Below are positions 8,815-17,895 of a stretch of 64,000 nucleotides of DNA, piece by piece. Numbering within the stretch: the stretch's first letter is position 1; every line of letters begins with the position of its first letter. The stretch is from Halobacillus litoralis (GTDB taxonomy: Bacteria; Bacillota; Bacilli; Bacillales; Halobacillaceae): contig NZ_WMEZ01000008.1 of NCBI RefSeq assembly GCF_009856415.1, positions 114,827 to 178,826 of the forward strand, read 5' to 3'. The notes beneath the pieces were generated by a model. It was given only the letters and a program-made list of their open reading frames with translations. It was not told where the DNA came from and made no database searches. Both the position numbers and the translations under genes were made by a program.

Positions 8815-9744
8815 ATGGCAAAAAAACAAATGGGTTTATTAGTAATGGCCTATGGGACTCCTTACAAAGAAGAAGATTTAGAAAGGTATTACACTCACAT
8901 CCGACGCGGACGCAAACCATCGGATGAGATGCTGCAGGATCTCCGTGATCGTTATGATGCCATTGGTGGTATTTCTCCACTTGCCCGTATTACAGATGAT
9001 CAGGCGGAAGCTTTGAAAGATGCATTGAATGAAAAGCAGGACGAGATTGAGTTTAAAGTCTATCTTGGCTTGAAGCATATTGAACCGTTTGTAGAGGATG
9101 CGGTTGCACAAATGGCTGAAGACGGGATCGAAGAAGCTGTTTCTATCGTGCTTGCTCCTCATTACTCCACGTACAGCGTGAAATCGTATAATGGTCGTGC
9201 TAAAGAGGAAGCAGAAAAGCACGGCATTTCTATACGTTCCGTAGAAAGCTGGTATGACGCGCCTGGTTTCATTGATTATTGGAAAGATGTCATTGAAGCG
9301 GAATACGCTAAGATGACGGAAGACGACAAGGAGAAAGCCTGCTTGATTGTCTCTGCGCACAGTCTACCGATGAAGATTTTGGAAGGGGGAGACCCTTATC
9401 CGGATCAATTGAAGAGAACAGCGGAATTGATTTCAGAAGCTACTGGAATTACTCAATATGAAATCGGCTGGCAGAGTGAAGGCAACACACCAGACCCCTG
9501 GATCGGTCCGGATGTACAGGACTTAACAGAAGAACTTTATCATGAAAAGGGATACCGCAGTTTTGTGTACGCGCCTGTTGGGTTTGTATCCGATCATTTG
9601 GAAGTCCTATATGATAATGACTACGAGTGTAAAGTTGTCTGTGATAAAGTCGGAGCAGACTACTACCGCCCAGAAATGCCAAACACTCATCCGAAGTTTA
9701 TCCGGACACTTGCTGATGTTGTCCTGGATAAAGTGAAAGAGTAG
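8815..9744 (+). CDS. hemH: Coproporphyrin III ferrochelatase (CpfC/HemH)
   Basis: A 309-residue monomeric, soluble ferrochelatase. The metal-site motifs [14 protein letters not shown] (catalytic His) and [16 protein letters not shown] (Glu) are present. In Gram-positive bacteria the enzyme inserts iron into coproporphyrin III rather than protoporphyrin, as inferred from its neighbour hemY/cgoX. It lies between hemE and hemY, only five bases before the hemY start, consistent with one transcript. Confidence 0.96.
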   Translation: MAKKQMGLLVMAYGTPYKEEDLERYYTHIRRGRKPSDEMLQDLRDRYDAIGGISPLARITDDQAEALKDALNEKQDEIEFKVYLGLKHIEPFVEDAVAQMAEDGIEEAVSIVLAPHYSTYSVKSYNGRAKEEAEKHGISIRSVESWYDAPGFIDYWKDVIEAEYAKMTEDDKEKACLIVSAHSLPMKILEGGDPYPDQLKRTAELISEATGITQYEIGWQSEGNTPDPWIGPDVQDLTEELYHEKGYRSFVYAPVGFVSDHLEVLYDNDYECKVVCDKVGADYYRPEMPNTHPKFIRTLADVVLDKVKE

Positions 9745-9749
9745 ATTTT

Positions 9750-11156
9750 ATGGAAGAGAAAAAGCGTGTCGTCGTCGTAGGCGGGGGAATCTCAGGGTTA
9801 ACCTCTGCGTACTACTTACTAAAAGAAGCACAGGAGCAAGGCTATCCACTGGATGTTCAATTATTGGAATCCAGTGATCACCTGGGTGGAAAAATCGATA
9901 CGGTACAAAAAGATGGCTTCACGATCGAGCGTGGCCCGGACTCTTTTCTCGCCCGTAAAGAAAGTGCCGGGCGTCTTGCGAGAGAAGTAGGTCTCGGGGA
10001 GGAACTTGTGCCAAACGGTACAGGTCAGTCCTATATTTTGGTGAACGGTAAACTTCATAAAATGCCAAGCGGCTCTTTTATGGGCATCCCGACGAGAATC
10101 CGCCCATTCCTTTTTTCAGGGTTATTCAGTCCAGTAGGAAAGACAAGAGCTGCTTTAGATTTGGTCAAGTCGAAAAAAACGGTCGAAGGAGATCAGTCCC
10201 TCGGCTTGTTTTTCCGAAGAAGGCTGGGTAATGAAGTCGTTGAAAACCTAATAGAACCGCTCTTATCCGGTATTTATGCAGGAAATATTGATCGTTTGAG
10301 TTTGCAATCCACGTTTCCGAACTTTTATGACCTGGAACAGAAGTACGGTAGTCTTATTAAAGGATTGCGTCAGACGTATCCGATGAAGAAGCCGAAAAAA
10401 GGTGAAAAGAAACCGAGCATGTTCCGCACGTTAAGAAATGGACTCGGTTCTCTTGTGGAAGCTATCGAAGATCGGTTGGAACCTGGAACTGTCCAAAAAG
10501 GCGTGAAGGTGGATCATATTGAGAAGAAGGCCAGTGGCTATCACCTTTTATTAAGTGATGGGACGGTAAAAGAGGCAGATGGGATTATATTAGCGGCTCC
10601 TCATTATGCCGTACAGCGCATGCTGTCGCAGTATGACTTTTTAGAACCATTCAAAGAAACCAATGCTACCTCTGTAGCAAACGTAGCGATGGCTTTCGAT
10701 GCCTCAGCCATCAAAAAGGATATCGACGGGACTGGTTTTGTCGTCTCAAGAAACAGTGACTTCCGGATTACCGCTTGTACATGGACACATAAAAAGTGGC
10801 CTCATTCGACACCTGAAGGGAAGGTTCTCCTAAGGTGCTATGTCGGAAAACCTTCCGATCAGGAAGTGGTTCGAAAAACGGATGAGGAGATTGAAGAAAT
10901 CGTTCTGAAGGACTTGAACAAAACGATGAATATCACAGCTAAACCTGAATTCTCGGTCGTCACCCGTTGGTATGATGCGATGCCACAATATACGGTCGGT
11001 CATAAACAGAGGGTGAATGAGATTACGGAACAAATGGAAAAGGACCTTCCAGGCGTGTACCTTGCTGGTGGTTCTTACCGAGGAATCGGTTTGCCAGATT
11101 GTATCGATCAGGGAGAAGCGGCTGTTCGAAATGTCATAGACTATCTCTATCATTAA
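9750..11156 (+). CDS. hemY: Coproporphyrinogen III oxidase, FAD-dependent (CgoX/HemY)
   Basis: A 468-residue flavoenzyme that oxidises coproporphyrinogen III to coproporphyrin III. The N-terminal FAD-binding fold shows VVVGGGISGLTSAYYL, and the C-terminal flavin motif GVYLAGGSYRGIGLPDCIDQG is intact. Length and position as last gene of hemEHY match B. subtilis. A strong terminator directly follows, so the operon ends here; hemQ, the last step of the coproporphyrin pathway, is not in this window. Confidence 0.96.
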   Translation: MEEKKRVVVVGGGISGLTSAYYLLKEAQEQGYPLDVQLLESSDHLGGKIDTVQKDGFTIERGPDSFLARKESAGRLAREVGLGEELVPNGTGQSYILVNGKLHKMPSGSFMGIPTRIRPFLFSGLFSPVGKTRAALDLVKSKKTVEGDQSLGLFFRRRLGNEVVENLIEPLLSGIYAGNIDRLSLQSTFPNFYDLEQKYGSLIKGLRQTYPMKKPKKGEKKPSMFRTLRNGLGSLVEAIEDRLEPGTVQKGVKVDHIEKKASGYHLLLSDGTVKEADGIILAAPHYAVQRMLSQYDFLEPFKETNATSVANVAMAFDASAIKKDIDGTGFVVSRNSDFRITACTWTHKKWPHSTPEGKVLLRCYVGKPSDQEVVRKTDEEIEEIVLKDLNKTMNITAKPEFSVVTRWYDAMPQYTVGHKQRVNEITEQMEKDLPGVYLAGGSYRGIGLPDCIDQGEAAVRNVIDYLYH

Positions 11157-11189
11157 AAAGGAAGCATTCCCAAGAATGCTTCCTTTTTT
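11157..11189 (+). terminator. Terminator of the hemEHY operon
   Basis: A 13-bp stem AAAGGAAGCATTC/GAATGCTTCCTTT with a 4-base loop and a T-run starts at the hemY stop codon. Confidence 0.95.
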
Positions 11190-11205
11190 CTATCCACTCT
11201 ATCTT

Positions 11206-11358
11206 CAACTATTTGGCAGGATTGTTGAAGATTTGATTTCGAGATGCTTTGGGTTTTCGTAGCCTGGTTGAGAGTCAGGGGTGGTCGGAAAGCGAGCTAT
11301 TCCCCGTAGCCCCTATCCACTCAATAAAAGTCTCGAAAAGAGTCTTCAACAATTGAGA
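11206..11358. repeat. Family A intergenic repeat, copy 1 (short form)
   Basis: The left end TTTGGCAGGATTGTTGAAGA with ATTTCGAGATG and the right end GTCTCGAAAAGAGTCTTCAA are inverted relatives of each other. Between them is a reduced core with GGAAAGCGAGCTATTCCCCG. It lies between the hemEHY terminator and the end of the nucleoside hydrolase gene. No gene is seen in it. Confidence 0.8.
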
Positions 11359-11373
11359 GTAATAATTGTATCA

Positions 11374-12321
11374 TTATTTTTGGTTTGTCATGATATCGAC
11401 GAAGTCTTTGATGAAGGCATTTCGATTGAAGTCAATAATAATATTATGCATTGGGTAACCCTCTATATATTCAGGTGAAGGACGGAAGTCCGCATAGGTT
11501 AATCCTTGAGATGGACCGATCGCAGTTACACTTACCTGCCGTTCTACGACCTTATAATCTTCAGGATTCATTAAGTAGGAAAATAAGGTCACGTCATGAA
11601 GAGGGGCTCCATCAATTCCGGGAATGATGGATTCGTATTGGGTACTATAGTAATTCATGATTGGAAAAATGATTTTTGAAAAGGGCGTGTCGTTTTCAGC
11701 GGCAACTTTTTTCATAGTATCGAGAGGGATCACCGCACGATTGCTGACATTCAAAGGGACAAAGGTAACATTTTCTCCATGAGCGGCTACAATTTTGGCG
11801 GCTTGAGGGTCTCCGTACACATTTGCTTCCGCTACTGACGTACGATTACCGGGTACGAAGAAGGCGCCTCCCATTACGTAGACATCTCCCGCTTCATCGA
11901 TATTACTTTCCGATTGAATATAGGTAAAAGCGAGTGAAGTAAAGCGGGAAAGATTTATGATGGTTAAGTCTTTACCATATGTATCGATCAGTTCATAGAC
12001 TTTCTGAAAACGATCATGGTCAGGTGTTTGAACAGACGGGATGATTTCTCCGAGGCCGTGGGCTCCATGTATATCAAAGAAAAACTCAGGATCTGTGCCT
12101 GTGAGTGGTTTATCAGCCCCTTTTATAATAGGAATATCCGTTTTATCAGCCAATTGCAGCAAGTATGCGGTGTTTCTTAAGGCGACTTCCTGGCTGACAT
12201 TCCCATATTCTGCGACGATACCAACAACTTCTATTTCCGGATGTAGAAGAGCATACATGATGGCAAACGCATCATCCACACCAGGATCTGCGATGATCAG
12301 AACTTTTCTCAGGTGGATCAT
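11374..12321 (-). CDS. Inosine-uridine-type nucleoside hydrolase
   Basis: A Ca2+-dependent N-ribohydrolase (IUNH family) of about 315 residues that splits ribonucleosides into base and ribose. The N-terminal signature appears as LIIADPGVDDAFAIMYAL: the two Asp after Gly and the DPG Asp are kept, but the first Asp of the usual DxDPGxDD is Ile. NVYGDPQAA and the DVTLF region near the C-terminus are also family-like. Start is uncertain: ATG 12321 gives the family-typical N-terminus; ATG 12345 and TTG 12360 are in frame. It is divergent from a LacI-type regulator, suggesting nucleoside or ribose control. Confidence 0.85.
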   Translation of the reverse strand: MIHLRKVLIIADPGVDDAFAIMYALLHPEIEVVGIVAEYGNVSQEVALRNTAYLLQLADKTDIPIIKGADKPLTGTDPEFFFDIHGAHGLGEIIPSVQTPDHDRFQKVYELIDTYGKDLTIINLSRFTSLAFTYIQSESNIDEAGDVYVMGGAFFVPGNRTSVAEANVYGDPQAAKIVAAHGENVTFVPLNVSNRAVIPLDTMKKVAAENDTPFSKIIFPIMNYYSTQYESIIPGIDGAPLHDVTLFSYLMNPEDYKVVERQVSVTAIGPSQGLTYADFRPSPEYIEGYPMHNIIIDFNRNAFIKDFVDIMTNQK

Positions 12322-12372
12322 CTCCCTATTTTTTCCTGTTTTCATTTTATTAAAACTCAAAGGCGATTATGT

Positions 12373-12378
12373 ATTATA
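12373..12378 (-). promoter_or_regulatory. Probable -10 element of the nucleoside hydrolase
   Basis: A perfect TATAAT on the minus strand lies about 50 bases before the preferred start. No convincing -35 box is seen at the right distance, so an activator or a weak promoter is possible. Confidence 0.4.
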
Positions 12379-12434
12379 GGGTCATATCAAGTATTTGAAG
12401 TTTTAGCAAAATCCCTATCTAAGTATGAAAGGGC

Positions 12435-12463
12435 TTGCAAGAAAACCGAATGATTAGTATGAT
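12435..12463 (+). promoter_or_regulatory. Sigma-A promoter of the LacI-family gene
   Basis: TTGCAA (12435-12440) and TATGAT (12458-12463) are separated by exactly 17 bases. The predicted start point falls at about 12469-12471, inside the operator described next. Confidence 0.75.
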
Positions 12464-12468
12464 TAAAA

Positions 12469-12484
12469 TTGGAAACGTTTTCAA
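12469..12484 (+). promoter_or_regulatory. LacI/CcpA-type operator on the start point of the LacI-family gene
   Basis: TTGGAAACGTTTTCAA matches the CcpA cre consensus WTGNNARCGNWWWCAW at all defined positions and is also a typical LacI-family palindrome centred on CG. Placed over +1, it would act as a roadblock or exclusion site. It may serve autoregulation by the encoded protein, CcpA control, or both. Confidence 0.75.
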
Positions 12485-12507
12485 GAAAGCATCAAGGGGG
12501 AGTAAGT

Positions 12508-13524
12508 ATGGCTACGATTGAAGATGTAGCGAAACTGGCTGGATTATCGAGGACAACGGTCTCCCGAGTCATCAATGATCAGCCTTACGTGACAGATGAA
12601 AAAAGACAACGAATCATTCAAGCCATGAACGACCTTGGATATGTCCCCAATTCTTCCGCCCGTCGTCTTCGAAGTCAAAAGACGGAAACGATTGCCGTTC
12701 TCTTGCCACGCCTGACAAACCCTTTTTTCGGTAATTTGATAGAGGCGATGGAGGAAAAGGCTTCTGAGTGGGGATATCAAGTCATCGTCTGTCAAACACA
12801 TGATTCCAAGAAAAAAGAAATGGATTATTTACAATTATTGAAGACGAAGCAAGTGGACGGTGTGATTATGGCTTCACTTGTTAATGAATGGGAAGATGTC
12901 AAATCTTTTTTAGAATGTGGACCTATTGTTTTTTGCAACGAATATATGGACGAGTCCAGCATTCCTATGATTCATATGGATCACAAGCAAGCGGCATACG
13001 AAGCGACCATTCACCTGCTGGAACAGGGATGCACGCACATTTCCTATGTAAGTGGTGGACCGGAAAGCCACTTGTCTCAAAAACGGAAAGAAGGCTTTAC
13101 CGAAGCTTTGTCCGAATATGGACTTCCATTCCAGTCAGATTTAGCGATGGACTGGGCCATGGATGTCAGTGATGGTCAAAAAGTCTTTCATATGATTAAG
13201 GACGAGCTTCCCCATGTAGATGGTGTGTTTACGGGAAGCGATGAGGTTGCTGCCGGGTTAATTTATGAAGCGACTTCTTCATCTGATTGGGTGATTCCTG
13301 ATGATTTGGCCGTCGTAGGTTTTGATAACCAGATGATTTCTTTGTTGATGGTTCCTTCCGTCACAACGGTTGAACAACCTGTGAAGCAAATGGCTGATAA
13401 GACGGTTGAAGTTTTAATCCAACAACTCTTACATCCTGGTGCCCATGCCCCGAACAGATATGTCTTTCCTCATCAGCTGCTTGTAAGAAATTCCACAAAA
13501 CGAAAGAAACTATCCATCCAGTAG
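12508..13524 (+). CDS. LacI-family transcriptional regulator
   Basis: A 338-residue repressor with an N-terminal helix-turn-helix (ATIEDVAKLAGLSRTTVSRVIN) and hinge (SSARRLRSQKT), followed by a periplasmic-binding-protein-like sensor domain (about 60-330). The ATG at 12508 is preferred over 12469 because AAGGGGGAG lies seven bases upstream and the HTH then begins at residue 3, as in the family. It is divergent from the nucleoside hydrolase, so a nucleoside, ribose or related ligand is a reasonable guess (compare RbsR). The gene runs into its terminator, whose stem starts inside the last codons. Confidence 0.92.
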   Translation: MATIEDVAKLAGLSRTTVSRVINDQPYVTDEKRQRIIQAMNDLGYVPNSSARRLRSQKTETIAVLLPRLTNPFFGNLIEAMEEKASEWGYQVIVCQTHDSKKKEMDYLQLLKTKQVDGVIMASLVNEWEDVKSFLECGPIVFCNEYMDESSIPMIHMDHKQAAYEATIHLLEQGCTHISYVSGGPESHLSQKRKEGFTEALSEYGLPFQSDLAMDWAMDVSDGQKVFHMIKDELPHVDGVFTGSDEVAAGLIYEATSSSDWVIPDDLAVVGFDNQMISLLMVPSVTTVEQPVKQMADKTVEVLIQQLLHPGAHAPNRYVFPHQLLVRNSTKRKKLSIQ

Positions 13525-13551
13525 CACCGCTGCCGGATGGATAGTTTTTTT
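13509..13551 (+). terminator. Terminator overlapping the end of the LacI-family gene
   Basis: ACTATCCATCC (inside the coding region) pairs with GGATGGATAGT; the stop codon lies in the loop and seven T follow. Confidence 0.9.
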
Positions 13552-13555
13552 ATTT

Positions 13556-13757
13556 CGCTATATGGCAGGATAGTGGAAGAATCAGTTTCGAGATAACCAG
13601 GGTTCGTTTGCCATATTGAGAGTCAGAGGTGGTTGGGAAGCTACTCGCTTTCCTTTGGTGATTGAGGCAAGGGTGCTTTGCAATGCCGGGGCTCGCCAGC
13701 CAATCCTTTCCCACGGGAGTCTCGCAGCTTCCAAACCATCTTTTCCATGAAGGGGAT
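13556..13757. repeat. Family A intergenic repeat, copy 2
   Basis: Starts with TATGGCAGGATAGTGGAAGA and CAGTTTCGAGAT and continues into the long core (GGTTGGGAAGCTACTCGCTTTCC, GGGAGTCTCGCAGCTTCC in part). The right terminal repeat is missing, so the copy is truncated. Apparent ORFs across it on both strands are repeat translations. It fills most of the gap between the LacI gene and yhfH. Confidence 0.8.
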
Positions 13758-13838
13758 GAAAGGGCAAAAAAAATAGCAGCCTTTGACAGCTGCTCCAAAT
13801 CGGATGTTCTTTGTTATGTTTTTTGTGGAATACTAGAC

Positions 13839-13967
13839 TTAGCGGGCAGGATGGTCACATTCGTCGCAAATGTTGCCGTAGCAGTCAGCTTTTTCCTGGA
13901 TCACATTCCCACAGTTGGAGCAGTGCTTTTTCGGAAGGTTACGGAAGAACTCAAGGACACTCATCAT
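13839..13967 (-). CDS. yhfH: YhfH-family small zinc-ribbon-like protein
   Basis: A 42-residue protein. Four cysteines in two pairs (HCSNCGN and ICDEC) plus a further Cys (ADCY) suggest a small zinc ribbon. The LEFFRNLPKK start followed by the CxxC pattern resembles B. subtilis YhfH, which also lies next to yhfI. A good ribosome binding site (TTGGAGG) lies 10 bases before the first of two ATG codons. It is divergent from yhfI. Function is unknown. Confidence 0.8.
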   Translation of the reverse strand: MMSVLEFFRNLPKKHCSNCGNVIQEKADCYGNICDECDHPAR

Positions 13968-14087
13968 CTGTAAATCGCCTCCAATTAATTTTTAATGTAA
14001 AACCATTGTATTATAACAATATTCAGAAATCAACCATCTGTTATAAAACAATGTGTAATTAGGCAAAAAGTTTTAGGAGTGATGAAA

Positions 14088-14819
14088 ATGAAAGTGACAA
14101 TTATCGGTTATTGGGGAGCTTACCCTGCAGCGGGTAGTGCAACTTCGGGGTATTTATTTGAAAAAGATGGTTTTTCGATGCTTATCGACTGTGGAAGTGG
14201 TGTGTTATCACGGCTGCAACAATTTATGAAGGTAGATGAACTGGATGCGGTTGTACTTTCTCATTATCATCATGACCACATTGCAGATATTGGCCCTCTT
14301 CAATATGCCTGCCTTGTTCAGAACACTCTTGCAGAAACAAATGAAACGCTTCCGATTTATGGGCATAAAGAAGAGAAAGGAAAGTTTGAAACATTAACCC
14401 ATCAATATACAAAAGGCATCGCCTATGAACCTGAAAAAACGCTGGAGATAGGGCCTTTCTCCATCCAATTCCAAAAAACGAATCATCCAGCCCCTTGTTA
14501 TGGTATGCGGATTTCTGATGGTAATGACACGGCGGTTTACACAGCAGATACAAGCTATTTCAAGGAGTGGGCGACATTTGCAAAAAATGCGGACCTTCTG
14601 ATTACAGATACAAACTTTTATAAGGACATGGACGGAAAAAAAGCAGGGCATATGACGAGTACAGAGGCAGCCACCATCGCTGAAGAGGCCAATGTAAAGA
14701 CTTTATGGCTCAGTCATCTGCCACACTTTGGCCAGCTGACGAGGTTGCGTCAGGAAGCGGAAGATATCTTCAGCGGAACCATTCAACTGGCGGATGAAGG
14801 GCTTTCATGGAGTAAATGA
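14088..14819 (+). CDS. yhfI: Metallo-beta-lactamase-fold hydrolase YhfI
   Basis: A 243-residue MBL-fold protein of the RNase Z-like group. It carries the metal-binding SHYHHDHIAD motif, an ADTSY block and a late LSHLPH. In-frame starts exist at 14079 (GTG) and 14082, but ATG 14088 has AGGAG at the best distance and gives the MKVTIIG start conserved in the family. It precedes lplJ by 66 bases in the same order as in B. subtilis. Substrate is not known; a phosphodiesterase or RNA/nucleotide hydrolase is possible. Confidence 0.88.
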   Translation: MKVTIIGYWGAYPAAGSATSGYLFEKDGFSMLIDCGSGVLSRLQQFMKVDELDAVVLSHYHHDHIADIGPLQYACLVQNTLAETNETLPIYGHKEEKGKFETLTHQYTKGIAYEPEKTLEIGPFSIQFQKTNHPAPCYGMRISDGNDTAVYTADTSYFKEWATFAKNADLLITDTNFYKDMDGKKAGHMTSTEAATIAEEANVKTLWLSHLPHFGQLTRLRQEAEDIFSGTIQLADEGLSWSK

Positions 14820-14885
14820 ATTGTTTCCAAGCTCCTAAACGATTACAATGGTACATGGACAATACGGACTGAAAGGATGAAACGC

Positions 14886-15887
14886 ATGCTTTTTATTGAC
14901 CATGAGGGGATTAACGATCCTCGTATTAACTTGGCCATTGAAGAATACGCATTAAAAAATCTCGATATCAACGACACTTACTTACTGTTCTATATCAACG
15001 AACCTTCTATCATCATTGGTAAAAATCAAAATACGGTGGAAGAAATCAATACAAGCTATGTAGAAGGGAACGGGATCCATGTTGTTCGTCGTCTTTCTGG
15101 CGGAGGTGCGGTCTATCATGATCTAGGAAACTTGAACTTCAGTTTCATTACAAAGGACGATGGGGACAGTTTTCATGATTTCGCTAAATTTACAAAACCG
15201 GTAACAGAAGCATTGAAGAAGCTGGGAGTAAACGCAGAATTGTCCGGGCGTAATGATATTGTGGCAGAAGATGGCCGGAAAATTTCAGGAAACGCTCAAT
15301 TCTCTACCCGGGGCCGCATGTTCAGTCACGGGACATTGATGCTTGATTCTGAAATTGAGAACGTTGTTTCTGCTCTTAACGTGAAAACAGAGAAGATCAA
15401 GTCGAAAGGAATTAAATCGATTCGAAGTCGTGTTGCAAACATCTCTGAATTCCTTGATGAAAAGATTACTATGGAAGAGTTCAAGAACTTGATCCTCCGC
15501 TACATTTTCGATGTCGAAGATGTGAAGGATGTTCCTCAATATAAGTTGACAAAAGAAGATTGGGAAAATATTTACAATCTGGCAGAAGAACGCTACAAAA
15601 ATTGGGATTGGAATTACGGCAAGTCACCAAAGTTTAACATCCAGCATACGAAACGAATTGAAGGTGCTGGGAGCTATGATATTCGTCTTGATGTAGCCAA
15701 AGGACGCATTCAGAATGCGAAAATCTTTGGGGATTTCTTTGGTGTTGGAGACATCAATGAGATTGAAGAAACATTAATTGGCACGAAGTATGAACGCCAG
15801 GCGATATCTGAAGCTCTAGGTGATGTGGATGTTTCTCATTATCTTGGTAAAATCAGCAAAGAAGACTTTCTTGATATGGTGTATTAA
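14886..15887 (+). CDS. lplJ: Lipoate-protein ligase A
   Basis: A 333-residue enzyme that activates free lipoate with ATP and attaches it to E2 and GcvH lipoyl domains. The ligase motifs RRLSGGGAVYHDLGNLNFSF, GRNDI and RKISGNAQ (catalytic Lys) are intact, and a C-terminal accessory domain follows. ATG 14886 is chosen over 14877 since AAAGGATG precedes it and the protein then begins MLFIDHE as in B. subtilis LplJ. A strong terminator follows the stop. Confidence 0.96.
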   Translation: MLFIDHEGINDPRINLAIEEYALKNLDINDTYLLFYINEPSIIIGKNQNTVEEINTSYVEGNGIHVVRRLSGGGAVYHDLGNLNFSFITKDDGDSFHDFAKFTKPVTEALKKLGVNAELSGRNDIVAEDGRKISGNAQFSTRGRMFSHGTLMLDSEIENVVSALNVKTEKIKSKGIKSIRSRVANISEFLDEKITMEEFKNLILRYIFDVEDVKDVPQYKLTKEDWENIYNLAEERYKNWDWNYGKSPKFNIQHTKRIEGAGSYDIRLDVAKGRIQNAKIFGDFFGVGDINEIEETLIGTKYERQAISEALGDVDVSHYLGKISKEDFLDMVY

Positions 15888-15890
15888 CCA

Positions 15891-15927
15891 AAAGGAACGT
15901 TCCTTATTTAAGGAACGTTCCTTTTTT
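15891..15927 (+). terminator. Terminator after lplJ
   Basis: A 15-bp stem AAAGGAACGTTCCTT/AAGGAACGTTCCTTT with a 4-base loop and a T-run; each arm is itself nearly palindromic. Confidence 0.95.
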
Positions 15928-16012
15928 CTATATTACACTCCTGGTACCTTAAGACGACAAATGTTGCTAAAAAGTTTTCAGTATTTTATAATTATATTGA
16001 AAATTATTAAAA

Positions 16013-16030
16013 TGAATGACTATTCATTCA
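16013..16030 (+). promoter_or_regulatory. FadR operator upstream of lcfB
   Basis: TGAATGACTATTCATTCA fits the Bacillus FadR (TetR-family, formerly YsiA) consensus TGAATGAMTANTCATTCA at every position. It lies 19 bases upstream of the lcfB start. Repression relieved by long-chain acyl-CoA is the known mode in B. subtilis. Confidence 0.9.
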
Positions 16031-16049
16031 TAATCAAGGGGGAGCATAC

Positions 16050-17591
16050 ATGAATCTAAGCGAACAACTGTCGCTTACGGCTCAGCGTCATCCTGCTAAA
16101 GATGCCTACATATTTCAAGGCCAGCGGGTGAGTTATCAAGAGTTTGATGCAACAGTCACTAAATTCGCTTCTAAGTTGTCTGAACTAGGTTATGGAAAAG
16201 GGGATCATTTGGCACTTGTGAGTGGCAACAGTCCTTTGTTCATGATTGGACTCTACGGAGCACTTCGAGCAGGGACAACCGTCATACCAATTAATCCTAC
16301 GTACACCGTTGATGAAATGAGTTACATTTTGAAAAATGGAGACGTTAGGGCAGTCATGACGATGGATGTATTGATCGACAAATTTGAAGTTATGGATCAT
16401 GATCTTGATGTCGGTCACTATTTTGTTGCAGACACGGGAACAGGTGTGGATTTGGAGACTTCTTCACTGAAAGAAAAAATGAAATCGTTTACAAGCGTTG
16501 TAGCAGAGGGAAGTTTAGATTATGAAGCCTCTCCACTCGATAATCAGGACGTGGGCGTTATTCTTTACACATCCGGAACGACAGGAAAGCCGAAAGGCGC
16601 AATGCTCACACATCAAAACCTATACTCCAACGCTACGGATGTAGCGGATTACCTGCAAATCACCGCAGACGATCGTGTGATAGCAACGTTACCGATGTTT
16701 CATGTTTTCTGCTTGACGGTTTGCTTGAACGCTCCCGTCATGAATGGAGGAACCGTATTAATCGTACCTAAATTCTCTCCTCAAGAAGTGTTTGCCACGG
16801 CAGAAGAACACCAGGCCACGGTGTTCGCCGGTGTCCCGACCATGTATAACTATTTATTACACACAGGAAAAGAACAGGCACCAACGTTCCGCCACATGCG
16901 TCTTTGTATTTCTGGAGGTTCCTCCTTGCCGGTCGCTTTATTAGAATCATTCGAAAAGCAGTTCAACGTACGTGTTTCAGAAGGCTACGGACTCTCCGAA
17001 GCCTCACCTGTCACAGCTTTCAATCCCCTGGATCGACCAAGAAAAGCAGGTTCCATCGGGCAGAATATCAAAAATGTTGAAAATAAAGTGGTGGATGAAC
17101 TTGGCGAAGAACTCCCTGCCGGTGAGGTGGGTGAATTGATCGTCAAAGGCCCGAACGTCATGAAGGGATACTATAAACTTCCTGAAGAGACCGCTGTAAC
17201 GATTCGTGATGGTTGGTTATATACAGGAGACATGGCTCGTCAGGATGAAGACGGATATTTCTACATCGTGGATCGTAAAAAAGATATGATCCTTGTTGGA
17301 GGATATAACGTCTATCCAAGAGAAGTAGAAGAAGTATTGTACCAACACGAAGATGTGACGGAAGTCGCGGTCGTAGGAGCCCCCGACCCTGAACTGGGGG
17401 AGACGGTCATCAGCTTTGTCGTTTCTAAAAATCCAACGTTAACAGATGCACAACTAACCGAATATTGCCGGGATCATTTAGCGAAGTATAAGGTACCTTC
17501 ACGTATCGAATTTATGTCTGAGCTTCCTAAAAACACGACAGGGAAGATTCTGCGCAAAAATTTACGTGAACAACTTACGAATTCTAAATAA
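16050..17591 (+). CDS. lcfB: Long-chain fatty-acid CoA ligase
   Basis: A 513-residue member of the ANL adenylating superfamily that makes acyl-CoA from a fatty acid, ATP and CoA. The AMP-binding P-loop LYTSGTTGKPKGAM, the YGLSEASP motif, the hinge YTGDMARQDEDGY and the C-terminal catalytic Lys in PKNTTGKILRKNL are all present. AAGGGGGAG precedes the ATG. The FadR site directly upstream places it in the beta-oxidation regulon, as with B. subtilis lcfB (yhfL), which also follows lplJ (with yhfK between). It is transcribed alone. Confidence 0.95.
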   Translation: MNLSEQLSLTAQRHPAKDAYIFQGQRVSYQEFDATVTKFASKLSELGYGKGDHLALVSGNSPLFMIGLYGALRAGTTVIPINPTYTVDEMSYILKNGDVRAVMTMDVLIDKFEVMDHDLDVGHYFVADTGTGVDLETSSLKEKMKSFTSVVAEGSLDYEASPLDNQDVGVILYTSGTTGKPKGAMLTHQNLYSNATDVADYLQITADDRVIATLPMFHVFCLTVCLNAPVMNGGTVLIVPKFSPQEVFATAEEHQATVFAGVPTMYNYLLHTGKEQAPTFRHMRLCISGGSSLPVALLESFEKQFNVRVSEGYGLSEASPVTAFNPLDRPRKAGSIGQNIKNVENKVVDELGEELPAGEVGELIVKGPNVMKGYYKLPEETAVTIRDGWLYTGDMARQDEDGYFYIVDRKKDMILVGGYNVYPREVEEVLYQHEDVTEVAVVGAPDPELGETVISFVVSKNPTLTDAQLTEYCRDHLAKYKVPSRIEFMSELPKNTTGKILRKNLREQLTNSK

Positions 17592-17606
17592 CTTCAAGGT
17601 GCATTC

Positions 17607-17638
17607 AAAGCTCAAAGTCCCCATACTTTGAGCTTTTT
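17607..17638 (+). terminator. Terminator after lcfB
   Basis: An 11-bp stem AAAGCTCAAAG/CTTTGAGCTTT with loop TCCCCATA and trailing T. Confidence 0.88.
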
Positions 17639-17659
17639 AAGATTTTCCTCTTTTCATTT

Positions 17660-17832
17660 AAAGCTCCTGTTTGTGTAAGACCCAATTTCGAGATCATCGG
17701 CGTTCGTTTCCCATCCTGGGAGCTCGCCTATTTCCTTCTCCCATGGGTGTCTGGCAGCTCCAACCATTCAACGAAAGTCTTGGAACCCTGGTCTTCCAGA
17801 ATCCTGCCAGATTGTTGATAAGCTTTCGCTGA
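17660..17832. repeat. Family A intergenic repeat, copy 3 (internally deleted)
   Basis: Left end AAAGCTCCTGTTTGTGTAAG with CAATTTCGAGAT and right end GGTCTTCCAGAATCCTGCCA are diverged inverted ends. The core is much reduced. It lies between lcfB and the coiled-coil gene and holds no convincing gene. Confidence 0.7.
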
Positions 17833-17895
17833 TCATTGGGGAGTATTGGAACTTTTTCTTTTGTGAGACGTAGAAAAAAGAAAGGGGGAAAAGTG

